Source of the DNA: Alphaproteobacteria bacterium
GTDB taxonomy: Bacteria; Pseudomonadota; Alphaproteobacteria; UBA11073
Direction: 5' to 3'
Assembly: GCA_013289145.1 (NCBI GenBank)
Contig: JABDAM010000012.1
Coordinates: 1 to 39,248, forward strand
DNA: 39,248 nucleotides
In this document: positions 1-12,899 of the stretch, piece by piece
Numbering within the stretch: the first letter of the stretch is position 1
Layout of the letters: each line of letters begins with the position of its first letter
Translations under genes and position numbers: made by a program
Notes under the pieces: generated by a model
Seen by the model: only the letters and a program-made list of their open reading frames with translations
What the model was told of the DNA's origin: nothing
Database searches by the model: none

Positions 1-34
1 CCGCTAGCAAATCCGGGAAACCACAGAGGAAACC

Positions 35-694
35 ATGAAGTTTTTTATCGACACCGCCGACATCAAAGAAATCAAGGAATTAGCCGCATCAGGCCTTCTG
101 GACGGCGTGACAACGAACCCGTCACTGGTCGCGAAATCCGGCGCGGCGAATTTTATCGAATTAATTACGGAGATTTGTAAAGTCGTGCCAGGGCCGGTGA
201 GCGCCGAGGTTGCCGCGATGGATTACGATACCATGCTGAAAGAGGGCGAACGCCTGGCGAAAATCGCGCCGAATGTGACGGTGAAATTGCCGCTGACTTA
301 TGATGGGCTGCGTGTTTGCAAAGTCCTGTCAGGCCAAGGCATCATGACGAATGTGACTCTGTGCTTTTCCGCGAACCAGGCGTTGCTGGCGGCCAAGGCG
401 GGGGCGACGTTTATTTCGCCCTTTATCGGGCGGCTGGATGACGTCAGCATGGACGGCCTGCAATTGATTTCCGATATCGTGCAGATTTACCGCAATTATC
501 CTGAACTCAGCACAGAAGTTCTGGCGGCGTCTATCCGTCATCCGGTCCACATGCTCGAATGCGCCAAAATCGGCGCGGACGTGGCGACGATGCCGCCTGC
601 GGTATTGAAACAGCTGTTCAATCACCCACTGACGGACAAAGGCCTGGCGCAATTCGCAGCGGATTGGGAAAAATCAGGACAAACAATTTTGTAA
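35..694 (+). CDS. tal: Transaldolase (TalC/FSA-type small transaldolase)
   Basis: A 219-residue protein of the short transaldolase / fructose-6-phosphate aldolase family. It transfers a dihydroxyacetone unit between sugar phosphates in the cytosolic non-oxidative pentose phosphate pathway. The N-terminus [13 protein letters not shown] and the DGVTTNPSL motif (about 23-31) are family hallmarks, and Lys84 in VTVKLPLT is the expected Schiff-base lysine. Glu58 (SAEV) and Phe in SPFIGR, where true FSA enzymes carry Gln and Tyr, favour transaldolase over aldolase activity; that substrate call is inference. AGAGGA lies 5-10 bases before the ATG. The length is normal and the gene is intact. It is followed by about 90 bases before bamD. 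Confidence 0.93.
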   Translation: MKFFIDTADIKEIKELAASGLLDGVTTNPSLVAKSGAANFIELITEICKVVPGPVSAEVAAMDYDTMLKEGERLAKIAPNVTVKLPLTYDGLRVCKVLSGQGIMTNVTLCFSANQALLAAKAGATFISPFIGRLDDVSMDGLQLISDIVQIYRNYPELSTEVLAASIRHPVHMLECAKIGADVATMPPAVLKQLFNHPLTDKGLAQFAADWEKSGQTIL

Positions 695-785
695 TCTTGC
701 AAGTATTAAAAAAATTGCAAAATTCCGCACATTCGCATTACCATCCTAATCTCCGCGACCGGCCTCTGGAGTTGCGGAGGTGTCT

Positions 786-1610
786 GTGCTAAGAAAGCTT
801 ATGCGCTTTGAGAGAGTTTTATTGGCCGTCGCCCTCTGCCTGCCATTATTGGCTGCTTGTGCGAGTACAAAAGATGACGATTACGTCGAGCGTCCGGCTG
901 AAGAGATTTACAATTCCGGCATCAAGAAATTCAACGAGCGCAACTACACCAGCGCGGCTAAGGAATTTGATGAGGTCGATCGTCAGCATCCCTATTCCGA
1001 ATGGGCGCTGCGCGCGCAATTGATGGGGGCCTATAGCTATTACCAAGGCTTGAATTACAAGGAAGCGTTAAAGGCGTTGGAAAACTTTATTCAAGAAAAT
1101 CCGGGCTATAAGGATGTCGGTTACGCCTATTACCTGCGTGCCTTGTGTTATTATGAACAGATCGTCGACATCACGCGCGATCAACAGACGACTAATTTCG
1201 CGCTGGAGGCGCTGCGCGACGTCACAACGCGTTTTCCCGACACCGAATACGCGCATGACGCGCAGTTGAAAATTGATTTGGCGCTCGGCCAGCTGGCCGG
1301 GCATGAAATGGATATCGGGCGTTATTATGAGCGTCACGGCATTTATCAGGCCGCGATCAATCGTTACCAGGTCGTGGTGAAAAATTATCAAACCACCGGC
1401 CAGGCGCCCGAAGCGCTGCATCGCATGGTGGAATGTTATCTAGCGCTGGGCCTGACGGATGAGGCGAAGCGCGCCGCGGCGGTATTGGGGTATAATTACC
1501 CGAATAATCCATGGTACCGCAAAGCCTATGCGCTGCTGGTCAAGGATGGCGCGGCGCCTGCGGGTGATGAAGATGGCTGGCTGCACCGGCAGGTAAAGGC
1601 GGTTTTCTAG
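786..1610 (+). CDS. bamD: Outer membrane assembly lipoprotein BamD
   Basis: A 274-residue TPR lipoprotein of the BAM complex, which inserts beta-barrel proteins into the outer membrane; it acts at the periplasmic face of that membrane. A signal peptide with lipobox LLAAC gives lipidated Cys25. Tetratricopeptide-like helices follow (AEEIYNSGIKKFNERNY, YSYYQGLNYKEALKAL, YYERHGIYQAAINRYQ). The reading frame is open to a GTG at 780, but that codon overlaps the ribosome binding site GCGGAGG (774-780). The GTG at 786, 5 bases after it, is the better start; ATG 801 is possible but too far. In alphaproteobacteria bamD often precedes recN and ligA, as it does here. Confidence 0.93.
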   Translation: MLRKLMRFERVLLAVALCLPLLAACASTKDDDYVERPAEEIYNSGIKKFNERNYTSAAKEFDEVDRQHPYSEWALRAQLMGAYSYYQGLNYKEALKALENFIQENPGYKDVGYAYYLRALCYYEQIVDITRDQQTTNFALEALRDVTTRFPDTEYAHDAQLKIDLALGQLAGHEMDIGRYYERHGIYQAAINRYQVVVKNYQTTGQAPEALHRMVECYLALGLTDEAKRAAAVLGYNYPNNPWYRKAYALLVKDGAAPAGDEDGWLHRQVKAVF

Positions 1611-1690
1611 GCTGGTCCCGGGGCAAGATTTATTGCTTATTTTCTGGCCGAAAAGGTGACAAATCTAAGGAAAATACATTATAAATAACT

Positions 1691-3343
1691 GTGCTCACCC
1701 ATCTTGCCATTCGCGATGTTGTTTTGATTTCGGCGCTGGACCTAACGCTTGCGCCGGGCCTGACGGTCATGACCGGCGAAACCGGCGCGGGAAAATCGAT
1801 TATTCTGGATGCGTTGGCACTGGTGCTGGGCGCGCGGAGCGAAGCACGGTTAGTTCGTACGGGTGCGCAGCAGGCAAACGTGACGGCAAGTTTTGATCTG
1901 CCGGCTAAAAATCCCGCGATTAAAATTTTACGTGATCAAGGCATTACAGTTGGCGATGAGCTTATCATCCGCCGCGTGGTGGGCGCAGACGGCAAATCCA
2001 AAGCATTCATTAACGATCAGCCCGTCGGCATTGCGCTGCTGCGCGAGATTTCGCCCATGCTGGTGGATGTGCATGGTCAATTTGATAATCAAGGTTTGTT
2101 GGACCCTGCGACGCACTTGGCGCTGCTTGACCGTTTCGCGGCGCATGAAAAGTTATTGTCTGTCGTTGCGGCGGCATACGGTGATTGGCGTGACAAGGAG
2201 TCCGCATTAGCGAATTTGCGTGAAACCGCCGCCAAGGCTGCCGCGGAAGAGGCTTTTTTACGTGCCGCCGTTGCAGAACTGGAAGATCTGTCACCGGAAG
2301 CTGGTGAGGAGGAAAAACTCGCCGCGCGACGTACGTTTTTGCAGCAGCAGGAAAAATTATTTGAAGTCCTGCGTTACGCGGATGAAGGGTTGGGCGGCAT
2401 GGAAACCACCTTGCTGGATGTGCGGCGGCAAGTGGAAAAAGTGATGGATAAAACCGGCGCGATTTTATCGCCGCTGTCGGGCGCGATGGATGCATTATAT
2501 GACGCCGTTGCGAACGCGCAAAGCGCTGCGCAGAGTATCGCAGACGAAATTAACAACGACGATCAAAGTTTGGAACAATCCGAAGCGCGTCTCTTTGCTA
2601 TCCGCGCACTGGCACGTAAGCATCACTGCACGGCAGATCAATTATCCGAAAAACGCCGCGAATTTTCACAGGCATTAATGCTGATTGAAGATCAAGGGGA
2701 TTTCATGGCGCGTCTGGAAAAGGAAACCGCGGGAGCGCGCGCGCGCTATATTACGGCGGCGGAGAAATTATCCGCTTCGCGCAGTGCGGCTGGGGATAAA
2801 TTATCCAAAGCAATTCAAAAAGAATTGGCGCCGTTAAAATTGGAAAAAGCGACTTTTGCGGTAGCGGTTGAGCCGCTGAATGAAAGCCAATGGAGCGCGA
2901 ACGGCGCGGATTCCGTTCGGTTTATGGTGGCGATGAATCCGGGGCAACCGCTCGCGCCGCTGCATAAAACCGCTTCGGGCGGTGAGATGGCGCGGCTGCT
3001 CTTGGCGATCAAGGTTGTTTTGGCGAAGATCGAAAATATTCCCGTGCTGGTCTTTGACGAAGTCGACACCGGTATCGGCGGCGCGGTAGCGGAGGCGGTG
3101 GGTGAACGCCTGCAGAAACTCGCGCTTGATGCGCAAGTGATTGTTATCACGCATGCCCCGCAAGTTGCGGCGCGCGGCGCAAACCATTGGCGCGTTGCGA
3201 AATCGCAAAAAGCGAAGCAAACGATGACGCAGGTGGAAGTTTTAAATGACAACGACCGCCGCGAAGAAATCGCGCGTATGTTATCCGGCGCGGAAATTAC
3301 GGGTGAAGCACGCGCCGTGGCTGAGCGCATGCTGGCAGGATAA
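1691..3343 (+). CDS. recN: DNA repair protein RecN
   Basis: A 550-residue SMC-like ATPase used in double-strand break repair in the cytosol. Walker A is GETGAGKS (29-36). A central coiled-coil region, roughly 150-370, is rich in Glu, Lys and Ala. The C-terminal half has the ABC-type signature ASGGEMARLLLAIK and Walker B VLVFDEVDTGIGG. The start is GTG; its N-terminus LTHLAIRDVVLI matches the family and no in-frame ATG precedes the ATPase motif. I saw no alphaproteobacterial LexA-type GTTC-N7-GTTC site in the 80 bases upstream. ligA begins 9 bases after the stop, so the two are probably co-transcribed. Confidence 0.95.
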   Translation: MLTHLAIRDVVLISALDLTLAPGLTVMTGETGAGKSIILDALALVLGARSEARLVRTGAQQANVTASFDLPAKNPAIKILRDQGITVGDELIIRRVVGADGKSKAFINDQPVGIALLREISPMLVDVHGQFDNQGLLDPATHLALLDRFAAHEKLLSVVAAAYGDWRDKESALANLRETAAKAAAEEAFLRAAVAELEDLSPEAGEEEKLAARRTFLQQQEKLFEVLRYADEGLGGMETTLLDVRRQVEKVMDKTGAILSPLSGAMDALYDAVANAQSAAQSIADEINNDDQSLEQSEARLFAIRALARKHHCTADQLSEKRREFSQALMLIEDQGDFMARLEKETAGARARYITAAEKLSASRSAAGDKLSKAIQKELAPLKLEKATFAVAVEPLNESQWSANGADSVRFMVAMNPGQPLAPLHKTASGGEMARLLLAIKVVLAKIENIPVLVFDEVDTGIGGAVAEAVGERLQKLALDAQVIVITHAPQVAARGANHWRVAKSQKAKQTMTQVEVLNDNDRREEIARMLSGAEITGEARAVAERMLAG

Positions 3344-5380
<2,037 letters not shown>

Positions 5381-5512
5381 TCATAAATGCTTGAACTGCT
5401 GTCTGCGCATACTATATCACGGTGTGAAAAGGGGAAAACTGTGAAAACCGCCAAAGCCATCCGCCGTTCGAAACCATTATACTAAGGCACCGATTTTGAG
5501 GTATAGTTAACC

Positions 5513-6100
5513 ATGGGACGCAAGCTCAGTTTTTGTAAGGATGATGCGCTGGCCAAGGCGCGGGATATGTTCGGTCGCCGCGGCTATGAAAAAACCTGCA
5601 TGCGCGATGTGGCGAATGAATTGTCTGTGCCGGTGGCGTCTTTGTATCATTCCTTTGGCGATAAAAACGCGTTGCTGACAGCGTCGCTGGAAGCGTTTTT
5701 TGAAGGTACGGTGAAACCTAAAATGCTCGCCCTGGCCGCCGCCGAACATCCTATGGCGGCGATTGAGGCGCACTTTGCGGGCTTGATTGAATGCTACAGC
5801 AATCCGGAAAACACGGCACGCGGTTGCGTGATGCTTCATGCCGCGGGTGATTTGGTGGAACAGGTGCCTGAGGCCGCGCGCCTTGCCAAACAAATGATGA
5901 AATTTTCCCGCGAACAATTTATGGCGGCGATTGAGCGCGGCCAGGAATTGGGCGAAATTACACGTGTGCATGACGCCGAATTTTTGTCCGCCCATTTAAT
6001 GGCGAATGTGATTGCCATCAAAACCTGGCTCCGCATGGGGGCAACGGTGGACCGTTTGCAAAACTATACGCGGCAGGCGTTGGCGATTTTGCGGCCATAG
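5513..6100 (+). CDS. TetR/AcrR-family transcriptional regulator
   Basis: A 195-residue one-component repressor-type protein. The N-terminal helix-turn-helix spans about residues 10-55 (ALAKARDMFGRRGYEKTCMR, then VPVASLYHSFGDKNALL), typical of TetR proteins. The ligand-binding half contains GCVMLHAAGDL, similar to regulators of reactive-electrophile or redox genes such as the NemR group; this is only a resemblance and the ligand is unknown. No obvious target gene sits next to it: clpB follows 42 bases later and ligA precedes by 132 bases. The upstream gap holds two TGTGAAAA copies 17 bases apart (5423 and 5440), which could be regulatory or chance. Confidence 0.85.
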   Translation: MGRKLSFCKDDALAKARDMFGRRGYEKTCMRDVANELSVPVASLYHSFGDKNALLTASLEAFFEGTVKPKMLALAAAEHPMAAIEAHFAGLIECYSNPENTARGCVMLHAAGDLVEQVPEAARLAKQMMKFSREQFMAAIERGQELGEITRVHDAEFLSAHLMANVIAIKTWLRMGATVDRLQNYTRQALAILRP

Positions 6101-6142
6101 GCCCATCTTGCATTCCTGTTATTTCATACGCATATTTAAGCC

Positions 6143-8758
6143 ATGAACTTCGAACGCTATACTGAGGCTTTGCGGGGTGTCCTGGCGGCGGCGCAGACGC
6201 TGGCGATGCGCGAACATCATCAGATGCTGGCGCCGGCCCATGTGCTGCGCGTGCTGCTGGATGCCGAGGAGGGTTTTGCCAATAACCTGATCCGCGACGC
6301 GGGCGGGGATCCGACCCTGCTGATGCGGGCAGCGGATGAGGCGATTAAGAAAATCCCAGCGGTTGAAGGTTCCGGTGCGGGTCAATTACGTTTGGCCCCT
6401 GAGACCGGAAGGATTTTTGACGCGGCGGAACAGCTAGCCGATAAAAACCGCGATCATTTCGTCACACTGGATCACTTGTTGTTGGCCTTCGCCATGACGA
6501 CCGAAGACGGTTGGCCCGAAGCGATGCGTCTTGCCGTCATCACGCCGCAAAAACTGAACAAAGCCATCCAGGCCGCGCGCAAAGGCCGCAAGGCCGACAG
6601 CGCCAACGCCGAACAACAATATGACGCGCTGAAAAAATACGCACGCGATCTGACGGCGGCGGCATTTGAAGGTAAGCTCGACCCTGTCATCGGGCGCGAT
6701 GAGGAAATCCGCCGCACGATCCAGGTTTTGGCGCGCCGCACGAAAAACAATCCGGTCTTAATCGGCGAACCCGGTGTGGGCAAGACCGCGATTGTCGAAG
6801 GTCTGGCGAACCGCATTATTTCCGGCGATGTGCCGGAAAGTTTGAAAAACAAGCGCTTGCTGTCGCTCGATCTCGGCGCGCTGATCGCTGGTGCGAAATA
6901 CCGCGGCGAATTCGAAGAACGCCTGAAAGCCGTGCTGGAAGAAATCAAAAACGCCGCAGGTGAAATTATTTTATTCATCGACGAATTACACACGCTGGTT
7001 GGCGCGGGCAAGGCGGACGGCGCCATGGATGCGTCGAACATGCTCAAACCCATGCTGGCGCGTGGAGAACTTCGCTGTGTCGGCGCGACCACGCTGGATG
7101 AATACCGCAAATATATTGAGAAAGACGCAGCGCTGGCGCGGCGTTTCCAGCCGGTTTTTGTGGATGAACCGACGGTTGAAGATACGATTTCCATCTTGCG
7201 CGGATTAAAAGAAAAATACGAAGTGCATCACGGCGTTCGGATTACCGACAGCGCGATTGTCGCTGCCGCGACGCTGTCCAACCGTTATATCACCGACCGC
7301 TTTTTGCCCGATAAGGCGATTGATCTAGTGGATGAAGCCGCATCGCGTTTGCGGATGGAAGTGGATAGCAAACCCGAAGAGATTGACGAACTCGATCGCC
7401 GGATTATTCAATTAAAAATTGAGCGCGAGGCGCTGAAAAAAGAAACTGATACGGCCAGTGCGGCGCGTTTGGAGCGCCTCGCGAGCGAACTCGGCGAATT
7501 CGAAGACGAGAGCGCGAAATTGACGACGGCGTGGCAGGCGGAAAAAGACCAATTGAACGCGGCGCAGAAATTGAAAGAGCAATTGGATGCCGCGCGGACG
7601 GAATTGGATCAGGCCCAGCGTGGCGGGAACTTCACGCGTGCAGGAGAGTTGACGTACGGCGTTATCCCGCAACTCGAAAAACATCTGAAAGAAGCGGAGG
7701 CGCATAACAAAGACCGCACGCTGAATGAAGAAGTGCGCGCCGCCGACATCGCCGCGGTTGTGAGCCGCTGGACGGGTGTGCCGGTGGATAAAATGCTGGA
7801 AGGTGAGCGGGAAAAACTACTCCGCATGGAAGAGGAACTGGAGCGGCGCGTCGTCGGCCAGAACGAAGCCATTCACGCCATTTCGAACGCCGTCCGCCGC
7901 GCGCGGGCAGGTTTGCAGGATCCTAACCGTCCGATTGGTTCGTTCTTGTTCTTGGGCCCCACGGGTGTGGGAAAAACCGAACTCACCAAAGCGCTTGCCG
8001 CGTTTTTATTCGACGACGACACGGCCATGATCCGTATGGATATGTCTGAATATATGGAAAAACATTCTGTCGCACGTTTGATCGGCGCGCCGCCGGGATA
8101 TGTGGGGTACGATGAAGGTGGGGCATTGACCGAGGCCGTGCGCCGCCGTCCGTATCAGGTGATTTTATTCGATGAAGTGGAGAAAGCGCATCCGGATGTG
8201 TTTAACGTGTTGTTACAGGTGCTGGATGACGGGCGTTTGACCGACGGTCAAGGCCGTACGGTTAATTTTAAAAACACCATGATTATCATGACGTCGAATT
8301 TAGGTTCAGAATATCTGACGGATGAAAGTTTATATCGCCGCGGCGACAACGGCGCCGATGAAATCAGCGCGGATGCCAAGGAAAAAGTGATGGCGACGGT
8401 GCGCGCCGCCTTTCGCCCTGAATTCCTTAACCGCTTAGATGAGATTTTATTGTTCCGCCGTCTTTCGCGCGCGGATATGGGGTGGATTGTGGATATTCAA
8501 TTACAACGCTTGGGCAAGTTACTTGAAGACCGCAAGATCAGCCTCGACCTCACGCCCGCGGCAAAAGAATGGCTGGGCGATCACGGCTATGATCCCACCT
8601 ACGGCGCGCGTCCCCTCAAACGCGTCATCCAGCGTGAATTGCAAAATCCGCTGGCGCAGGAAATTTTAGCGGGCAATATTCGTGAAGGTCAAAATGTGGA
8701 AATCGATGCCGGCAGCGATCACTTGCAAATCGGTGCAGCGAAAACTAGGGCGGCCTAG
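6143..8758 (+). CDS. clpB: ATP-dependent protein disaggregase ClpB
   Basis: An 871-residue Hsp100 chaperone that works with DnaK to solubilise heat-aggregated proteins. Two Clp_N repeats come first ([10 protein letters not shown] onward), then AAA+ domain 1 with Walker A GEPGVGKT (208-215), a ClpB-type middle coiled coil (about 400-530), and AAA+ domain 2 with Walker A GPTGVGKT (about 605-612). The C-terminal small domain has [11 protein letters not shown]. The N-terminus matches the family. CTTGCATTCC at 6107-6116, followed 14 bases later by CATATTT, could be a promoter, but the spacing is long for a heat-shock sigma site. The stop codon shares the palindrome CTAG (8755-8758) with the stop of parC on the other strand. 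Confidence 0.97.
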   Translation: MNFERYTEALRGVLAAAQTLAMREHHQMLAPAHVLRVLLDAEEGFANNLIRDAGGDPTLLMRAADEAIKKIPAVEGSGAGQLRLAPETGRIFDAAEQLADKNRDHFVTLDHLLLAFAMTTEDGWPEAMRLAVITPQKLNKAIQAARKGRKADSANAEQQYDALKKYARDLTAAAFEGKLDPVIGRDEEIRRTIQVLARRTKNNPVLIGEPGVGKTAIVEGLANRIISGDVPESLKNKRLLSLDLGALIAGAKYRGEFEERLKAVLEEIKNAAGEIILFIDELHTLVGAGKADGAMDASNMLKPMLARGELRCVGATTLDEYRKYIEKDAALARRFQPVFVDEPTVEDTISILRGLKEKYEVHHGVRITDSAIVAAATLSNRYITDRFLPDKAIDLVDEAASRLRMEVDSKPEEIDELDRRIIQLKIEREALKKETDTASAARLERLASELGEFEDESAKLTTAWQAEKDQLNAAQKLKEQLDAARTELDQAQRGGNFTRAGELTYGVIPQLEKHLKEAEAHNKDRTLNEEVRAADIAAVVSRWTGVPVDKMLEGEREKLLRMEEELERRVVGQNEAIHAISNAVRRARAGLQDPNRPIGSFLFLGPTGVGKTELTKALAAFLFDDDTAMIRMDMSEYMEKHSVARLIGAPPGYVGYDEGGALTEAVRRRPYQVILFDEVEKAHPDVFNVLLQVLDDGRLTDGQGRTVNFKNTMIIMTSNLGSEYLTDESLYRRGDNGADEISADAKEKVMATVRAAFRPEFLNRLDEILLFRRLSRADMGWIVDIQLQRLGKLLEDRKISLDLTPAAKEWLGDHGYDPTYGARPLKRVIQRELQNPLAQEILAGNIREGQNVEIDAGSDHLQIGAAKTRAA

Positions 8759-10983
8759 AGGCGAAAACCTTTCAATGCCACGCGGCCGGCTTGCGCGCGT
8801 TCGCCTATGAAGTCTTTGAGTTCCGCTGCCGTCAGTTCCTTGGTTTTACTGCCGGATTCCCAGGCAAGACCTTCTTTTAGCGCGAATGCGCGTGCCCCGT
8901 TGATGCCTTCCTTGGTTTTAATCAGCTGCACGCCTTTGCCTTTATTCATTTCGGGCAATTGATCCATTGGGAAAACTAACAGCTTGCCGTTCGCGCCCAG
9001 CACGGCGATGTGATCGGCATTCGTCGGCACAGGTGCGCAGACTTTCGCCTCAGCGCCCGCGGGCGGATTGAGGATTTGTTTGCCGGATTTCGTTTGCGCC
9101 AGGATTTCTGATTGCGGCACGATGAAACCGTGGCCGCTGTCCGATGCGACAAGCAATTTGCCCGCCGGATCATGCGCGAACAGCGTGACGACATCATTGC
9201 CTGCCCCGATATCGATAAGAAGTTTTAATGCCTCGCCATGTCCGCGCGCAGAGGGCAGGGCATCGGCGCCGACGGCATAAAATTTTCCGTTCGTGGTGAA
9301 GAGCAAAATTTTATCTGTCGACCAGGCATTGAAGACCATGCCTTCGCGGTCGCCTTCTTTATATTTAATTGTGTCGCGTGCGGTATCGTGGCCTTTGAAC
9401 GCGCGAATCCAGCCTTTATCGGAGCAGACGACGGTGATGGCTTCGCGTTCGACCGGAATGGCTTCTTCAAGATTAATTTCGGCGGGCGCGCTGGCGATTT
9501 CGGTCCGGCGGCGGCCAAGCGGCGTGTCAGGACCGAAATGTTTTTGCATCGCCTTGACTTGATCCGCAATGGCGGACCAGCGTTTCCTTTCGTTGCTGAT
9601 CAGGTCCAGCAGCGCGGCCTGTTCTTCGCGCAGCACCTTATCTTCACCGCGAATTTCCATTTCTTCGAGTTTGCGCAGGTTACGCAGGCGCATGTTCAAA
9701 ATCGCCTCGGCCTGGGTGTCCGTCAGTTTGAATTTTTTCATCAGGACGGGTTTGGGCTCGTCCTCAGTACGGATAATGCGAATAACTTCATCTAGATTCA
9801 AATAGGCAATCAATAAGCCGCTCAAAATTTCCAGGCGTTCTTTAATTTTATTGAGGCGCCACTCACTGCGCCGCACCAGCACTTCGTGGCGGTGATCTAG
9901 AAACGCGCGCAGCAATTCTTTCAAATTCATCACGCGCGGCACGCGGCCTTTGTCGAGCGCGTTCAGGTTTATGCCGATACGGTTTTCCAGTTCCGTCATG
10001 CGGAATAACTGCGCCATCAAAACATCAGCATCCACGTTGCGCGATTTTGGGATCAGGACGAGGCGGATATCTTCTGCGCTTTCATCCCGAACATCTTCGA
10101 GCAGGGGCAGTTTTTTCTCATGCAGCAGCGCATCAATCCTTTCTTCCAATTTGCCCTTTTGCACCATCCACGGAATTTCCGTGATGACGATTTGATATCC
10201 GCCGCCGTGCAGTTTTTCGATCTCCCATTTCGCGCGCAAACGCAGCGAACCTCGGCCCGTGGTATAGGCCTGCTCAATCATTTCGCGATCTTCGACCAAC
10301 AAACCGCCCGTGGGGAAATCCGGGCCGGGCATATGGGTGAGGAGTTCGGCAATCGTGGCCTTGGGCGATTTAATCAGGTGTAACAACGCGCTGCAAATTT
10401 CCGCGACGTTATGCGGCGGAATAGACGTCGCCATACCCACGGCAATCCCACTCGCGCCGTTTGCCAACAGATTGGGAAAGGCAGCGGGCAGAACGACGGG
10501 TTCTTTACCCGTGTCGTCATAGGTCGGGCGGAAATCGACAGTGTTTTCGTCAATGCCTTGCAACAGCAATTCTGCGGCGGTCGTCAGGCGTGATTCCGTA
10601 TAACGCATCGCGGCCGGGTTATCGCCATCAATGTTTCCGAAATTCCCCTGGCCGTCGATGAGGGGATAACGCGCGGCGAAATCCTGCGCCAGGCGCACGA
10701 GAGCATCGTAAATGGAACTGTCACCGTGCGGGTGATAATTACCCATCACTTCACCGACGATTTTCGCGGATTTTTTCGGCGGGTTGGCGGGGCGCAAAAA
10801 TAGTTGCGACATCGCGTATAACAGGCGGCGGTGAACGGGTTTCAATCCGTCACGCGCATCGGGCAGGGAGCGCGATGTGATGGTGGAAAGGGCATAGGCC
10901 AGATACCGCTCCGCCAGCAAATCCGTCAGGGGGGCGTTGTGGATGATTTCCTGAATGGCGGTAGGGGTATTTTTACGACTCAT
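8755..10983 (-). CDS. parC: DNA topoisomerase IV subunit A
   Basis: A 742-residue type IIA topoisomerase subunit that decatenates replicated chromosomes. The N-terminal breakage-reunion domain has catalytic Tyr128 ([11 protein letters not shown]) and a quinolone-determining stretch [15 protein letters not shown] with serine and aspartate at the usual Ser/acidic positions, so no classic resistance substitution is visible. A coiled-coil tower precedes a C-terminal beta-pinwheel domain (repeats such as [15 protein letters not shown]). The length fits ParC rather than GyrA, and the GyrA box is not seen. alr lies 7 bases upstream in the same direction, so parC is probably the last gene of this reverse operon. 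Confidence 0.94.
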   Translation of the reverse strand: MSRKNTPTAIQEIIHNAPLTDLLAERYLAYALSTITSRSLPDARDGLKPVHRRLLYAMSQLFLRPANPPKKSAKIVGEVMGNYHPHGDSSIYDALVRLAQDFAARYPLIDGQGNFGNIDGDNPAAMRYTESRLTTAAELLLQGIDENTVDFRPTYDDTGKEPVVLPAAFPNLLANGASGIAVGMATSIPPHNVAEICSALLHLIKSPKATIAELLTHMPGPDFPTGGLLVEDREMIEQAYTTGRGSLRLRAKWEIEKLHGGGYQIVITEIPWMVQKGKLEERIDALLHEKKLPLLEDVRDESAEDIRLVLIPKSRNVDADVLMAQLFRMTELENRIGINLNALDKGRVPRVMNLKELLRAFLDHRHEVLVRRSEWRLNKIKERLEILSGLLIAYLNLDEVIRIIRTEDEPKPVLMKKFKLTDTQAEAILNMRLRNLRKLEEMEIRGEDKVLREEQAALLDLISNERKRWSAIADQVKAMQKHFGPDTPLGRRRTEIASAPAEINLEEAIPVEREAITVVCSDKGWIRAFKGHDTARDTIKYKEGDREGMVFNAWSTDKILLFTTNGKFYAVGADALPSARGHGEALKLLIDIGAGNDVVTLFAHDPAGKLLVASDSGHGFIVPQSEILAQTKSGKQILNPPAGAEAKVCAPVPTNADHIAVLGANGKLLVFPMDQLPEMNKGKGVQLIKTKEGINGARAFALKEGLAWESGSKTKELTAAELKDFIGERAQAGRVALKGFRL

Positions 10984-10990
10984 AGCACTG

Positions 10991-12127
10991 TTATAAATAG
11001 ACTCGCGGCACGCGCAAATTGGTGGAAGTCAGGATTTCGTGGGGCGTCGTCTCCAGCGTTTCGGCGAGCTCTGCGACGGTAATTGTTTCTTTGTCTTGCG
11101 CGCCGATTAAAACCACTTCATCACCATTATAAGCCGTGCCGCCGGGGCCGATATCCACCATCATTTGATCCATGCAGACGTTGCCGACAATGGGATGGCG
11201 CGAGCCGCGGATAAGGACTTCGCCGCGTCCGGACAGGCGACGGAAATAGCCGTCGCCATAACCGACCGGCACTGTGGCGATGCGCGTGTCATGCTCGGCA
11301 TGGAAATGCTGGCCGTAGCTGATGCCTTGGCCAGCGTGGATGACTTTGAAATAGACGACTTTGGATTTTAATGTCATCGCCGCGCGCAGCGGCAGAACGT
11401 TTTGCAAATGTGTCCCGGGCGCGACGCCGTATAGGATCAAACCCGGCCGCACCATGTCGAACGTTGCTTCGGGCAACGTCAAAATCGCCGCCGAATTTGC
11501 CGTATGCGCATATTGCCACGTGATGCCGCGGGAGCGCAGATAATCCAGCGTTTCGTGAAAGCGGCGTAACTGCTCACGCGCGAAAGTTTGATCCGCTTCA
11601 TCCGCCGTGGCAAAATGCGAGAAAACGCCGATGATATCGCAATTCCGTGCGGCCAGAACCGCATCGGCGAAAGGTGACAGGCGATCCCATTGCACGCCGA
11701 TACGCCCCAGACCCGTATCAATTTTCAAATGCACCCGCGCGCGGCGGCCGGATGCGGCGGCGGTTTCATCAATTGCGTGCAATTTATCGGCGGACGAAGC
11801 GGTGATGTCCAAATCATAATCCAGATAATGCGCAATCTGCCCGCCCCAAATGCCGCCGAAAACCAGAATAGATTTTGTGATGCCTGCGCGGCGCAATTCA
11901 ATGCCTTCTTCTACCAATGCGACGCCGAGATAATCTGCGCCATCTGCCGCCAGTTGCCGAGCGCATTCAGCCAGGCCATGGCCATAGGCGTTCGCCTTCA
12001 CTACCGCCATAATTTTCGCCGCGCCGACATGCGCGCGGATGCATTGCAGATTATGCGTGAGCGCGGATAGATCCACTTCCATCACGGTAGGGCGTAGTTC
12101 TTGCGGTGCGATGGCTGTTTGCATCAT
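10991..12127 (-). CDS. alr: Alanine racemase
   Basis: A 378-residue fold-type III PLP enzyme that interconverts L- and D-alanine for peptidoglycan. The PLP lysine is Lys44 in VVKANAYGHG, and the second catalytic base is the Tyr in the C-terminal GQGISYGQHF. The frame is open further upstream to 12196, but that extension lies inside recO. The ATG at 12127 overlaps the recO stop as ATGA, a usual translational-coupling arrangement; ATG 12124 is the next codon and equally possible. Family length agrees with these starts. Confidence 0.95.
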   Translation of the reverse strand: MMQTAIAPQELRPTVMEVDLSALTHNLQCIRAHVGAAKIMAVVKANAYGHGLAECARQLAADGADYLGVALVEEGIELRRAGITKSILVFGGIWGGQIAHYLDYDLDITASSADKLHAIDETAAASGRRARVHLKIDTGLGRIGVQWDRLSPFADAVLAARNCDIIGVFSHFATADEADQTFAREQLRRFHETLDYLRSRGITWQYAHTANSAAILTLPEATFDMVRPGLILYGVAPGTHLQNVLPLRAAMTLKSKVVYFKVIHAGQGISYGQHFHAEHDTRIATVPVGYGDGYFRRLSGRGEVLIRGSRHPIVGNVCMDQMMVDIGPGGTAYNGDEVVLIGAQDKETITVAELAETLETTPHEILTSTNLRVPRVYL

Positions 12128-12858
12128 GCCGCCATTTGATTTTGGAAATAATTGAGCAGACGTGAACGGACTTGGTGCAGTGGCTGATACTGCCAAACCT
12201 CCATATGCCGTTCCAGAAAATATCCCGTTAATTGCAGGCCCGCGCGGATCTCATGTGGCATAGCAGTAGCCGGGCTGATAATAAATTTCGGCAAGGGTAG
12301 CAGGTTGCGTTCATATCCAACCGCTGCCGCCGCCGTCGCCGCGCGACCGGTTTTGGGGGAAACGTAGGCGAGTTGTGTGACATCGCGCGAACCTGTCATC
12401 GCGCATTGCGTGAGGTCCAGGCCGTAACCCAATTCCGCCAGCAGTTTTAATTCCAGCATGACATATTGCGCGGCCCATTCGGAACCGGAGAGATTATCAA
12501 AAAATTTGGCTGCGGCGATAAATAAATTCGGATAGGGGTGATATTCCGGTAGCATGCGCGCGAGCAGCGGGCAAAGAAACTGTAACGCCGCCAGCCGCGC
12601 CGGATCGTGCAACACACCGACGCTGGGATTATGTACGAGTTCGAGTTGCAGTGTCCCAAGCTGCGACATGATTTTATGCGTCAGCGTGAGATTCACGCGG
12701 TTGCCGGGCTGAACATTCGGCTGTTGCCGTCGCCCCTGGCCGCCGAACAAAAATCCTGCGATGCGGCCGTGCGCGGCGGAGAGGATATTCACAATCGCAT
12801 GATTCTCCCCATGCGCACGCAGATCCAGAATAATACCGCTGTCGGTGAGGTCGTTCAT
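12124..12858 (-). CDS. recO: DNA repair protein RecO
   Basis: A 244-residue mediator that helps RecR load RecA on gapped DNA. It has an N-terminal OB fold (DSGIILDLRAHGENHAIVNI, then AAHGRIAGFLFGG) and a helical C-terminal part containing the alphaproteobacterial pattern DLTQCAMTGS followed by YVSPKTGRA. The reading frame can be extended two codons to a TTG at 12864, but ATG 12858 is the natural start; I see no good ribosome binding site for either. It sits 41 bases after era and overlaps alr by 4 bases, as expected for this operon. Confidence 0.92.
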   Translation of the reverse strand: MNDLTDSGIILDLRAHGENHAIVNILSAAHGRIAGFLFGGQGRRQQPNVQPGNRVNLTLTHKIMSQLGTLQLELVHNPSVGVLHDPARLAALQFLCPLLARMLPEYHPYPNLFIAAAKFFDNLSGSEWAAQYVMLELKLLAELGYGLDLTQCAMTGSRDVTQLAYVSPKTGRAATAAAAVGYERNLLPLPKFIISPATAMPHEIRAGLQLTGYFLERHMEVWQYQPLHQVRSRLLNYFQNQMAA

Positions 12859-12899
12859 TATCAATTATTCTAATGGATTCTACGCGAAATAGGGAGGAA

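Noticed and set aside
701-719. TTGCAA pair after the transaldolase gene as a terminator
   Set aside because: Six weak pairs and no T run on the coding side; too weak to call.
5423-5447. Two TGTGAAAA copies 17 bases apart upstream of the TetR-type gene
   Set aside because: Direct rather than inverted, short, and the region is AT-biased; TetR operators are normally palindromic.
6107-6142. Heat-shock (RpoH) promoter before clpB: CTTG ... CATATTTAAG
   Set aside because: The spacer from CTTG is about 20 bases, longer than the 17-18 expected in alphaproteobacteria, and transcription would start at the ATG. The -35-like half is mentioned only with the shared motif.
9238-9795. Forward open frame of 185 codons opposite parC
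   Set aside because: Shadow of the parC reading frame; parC is unmistakable.
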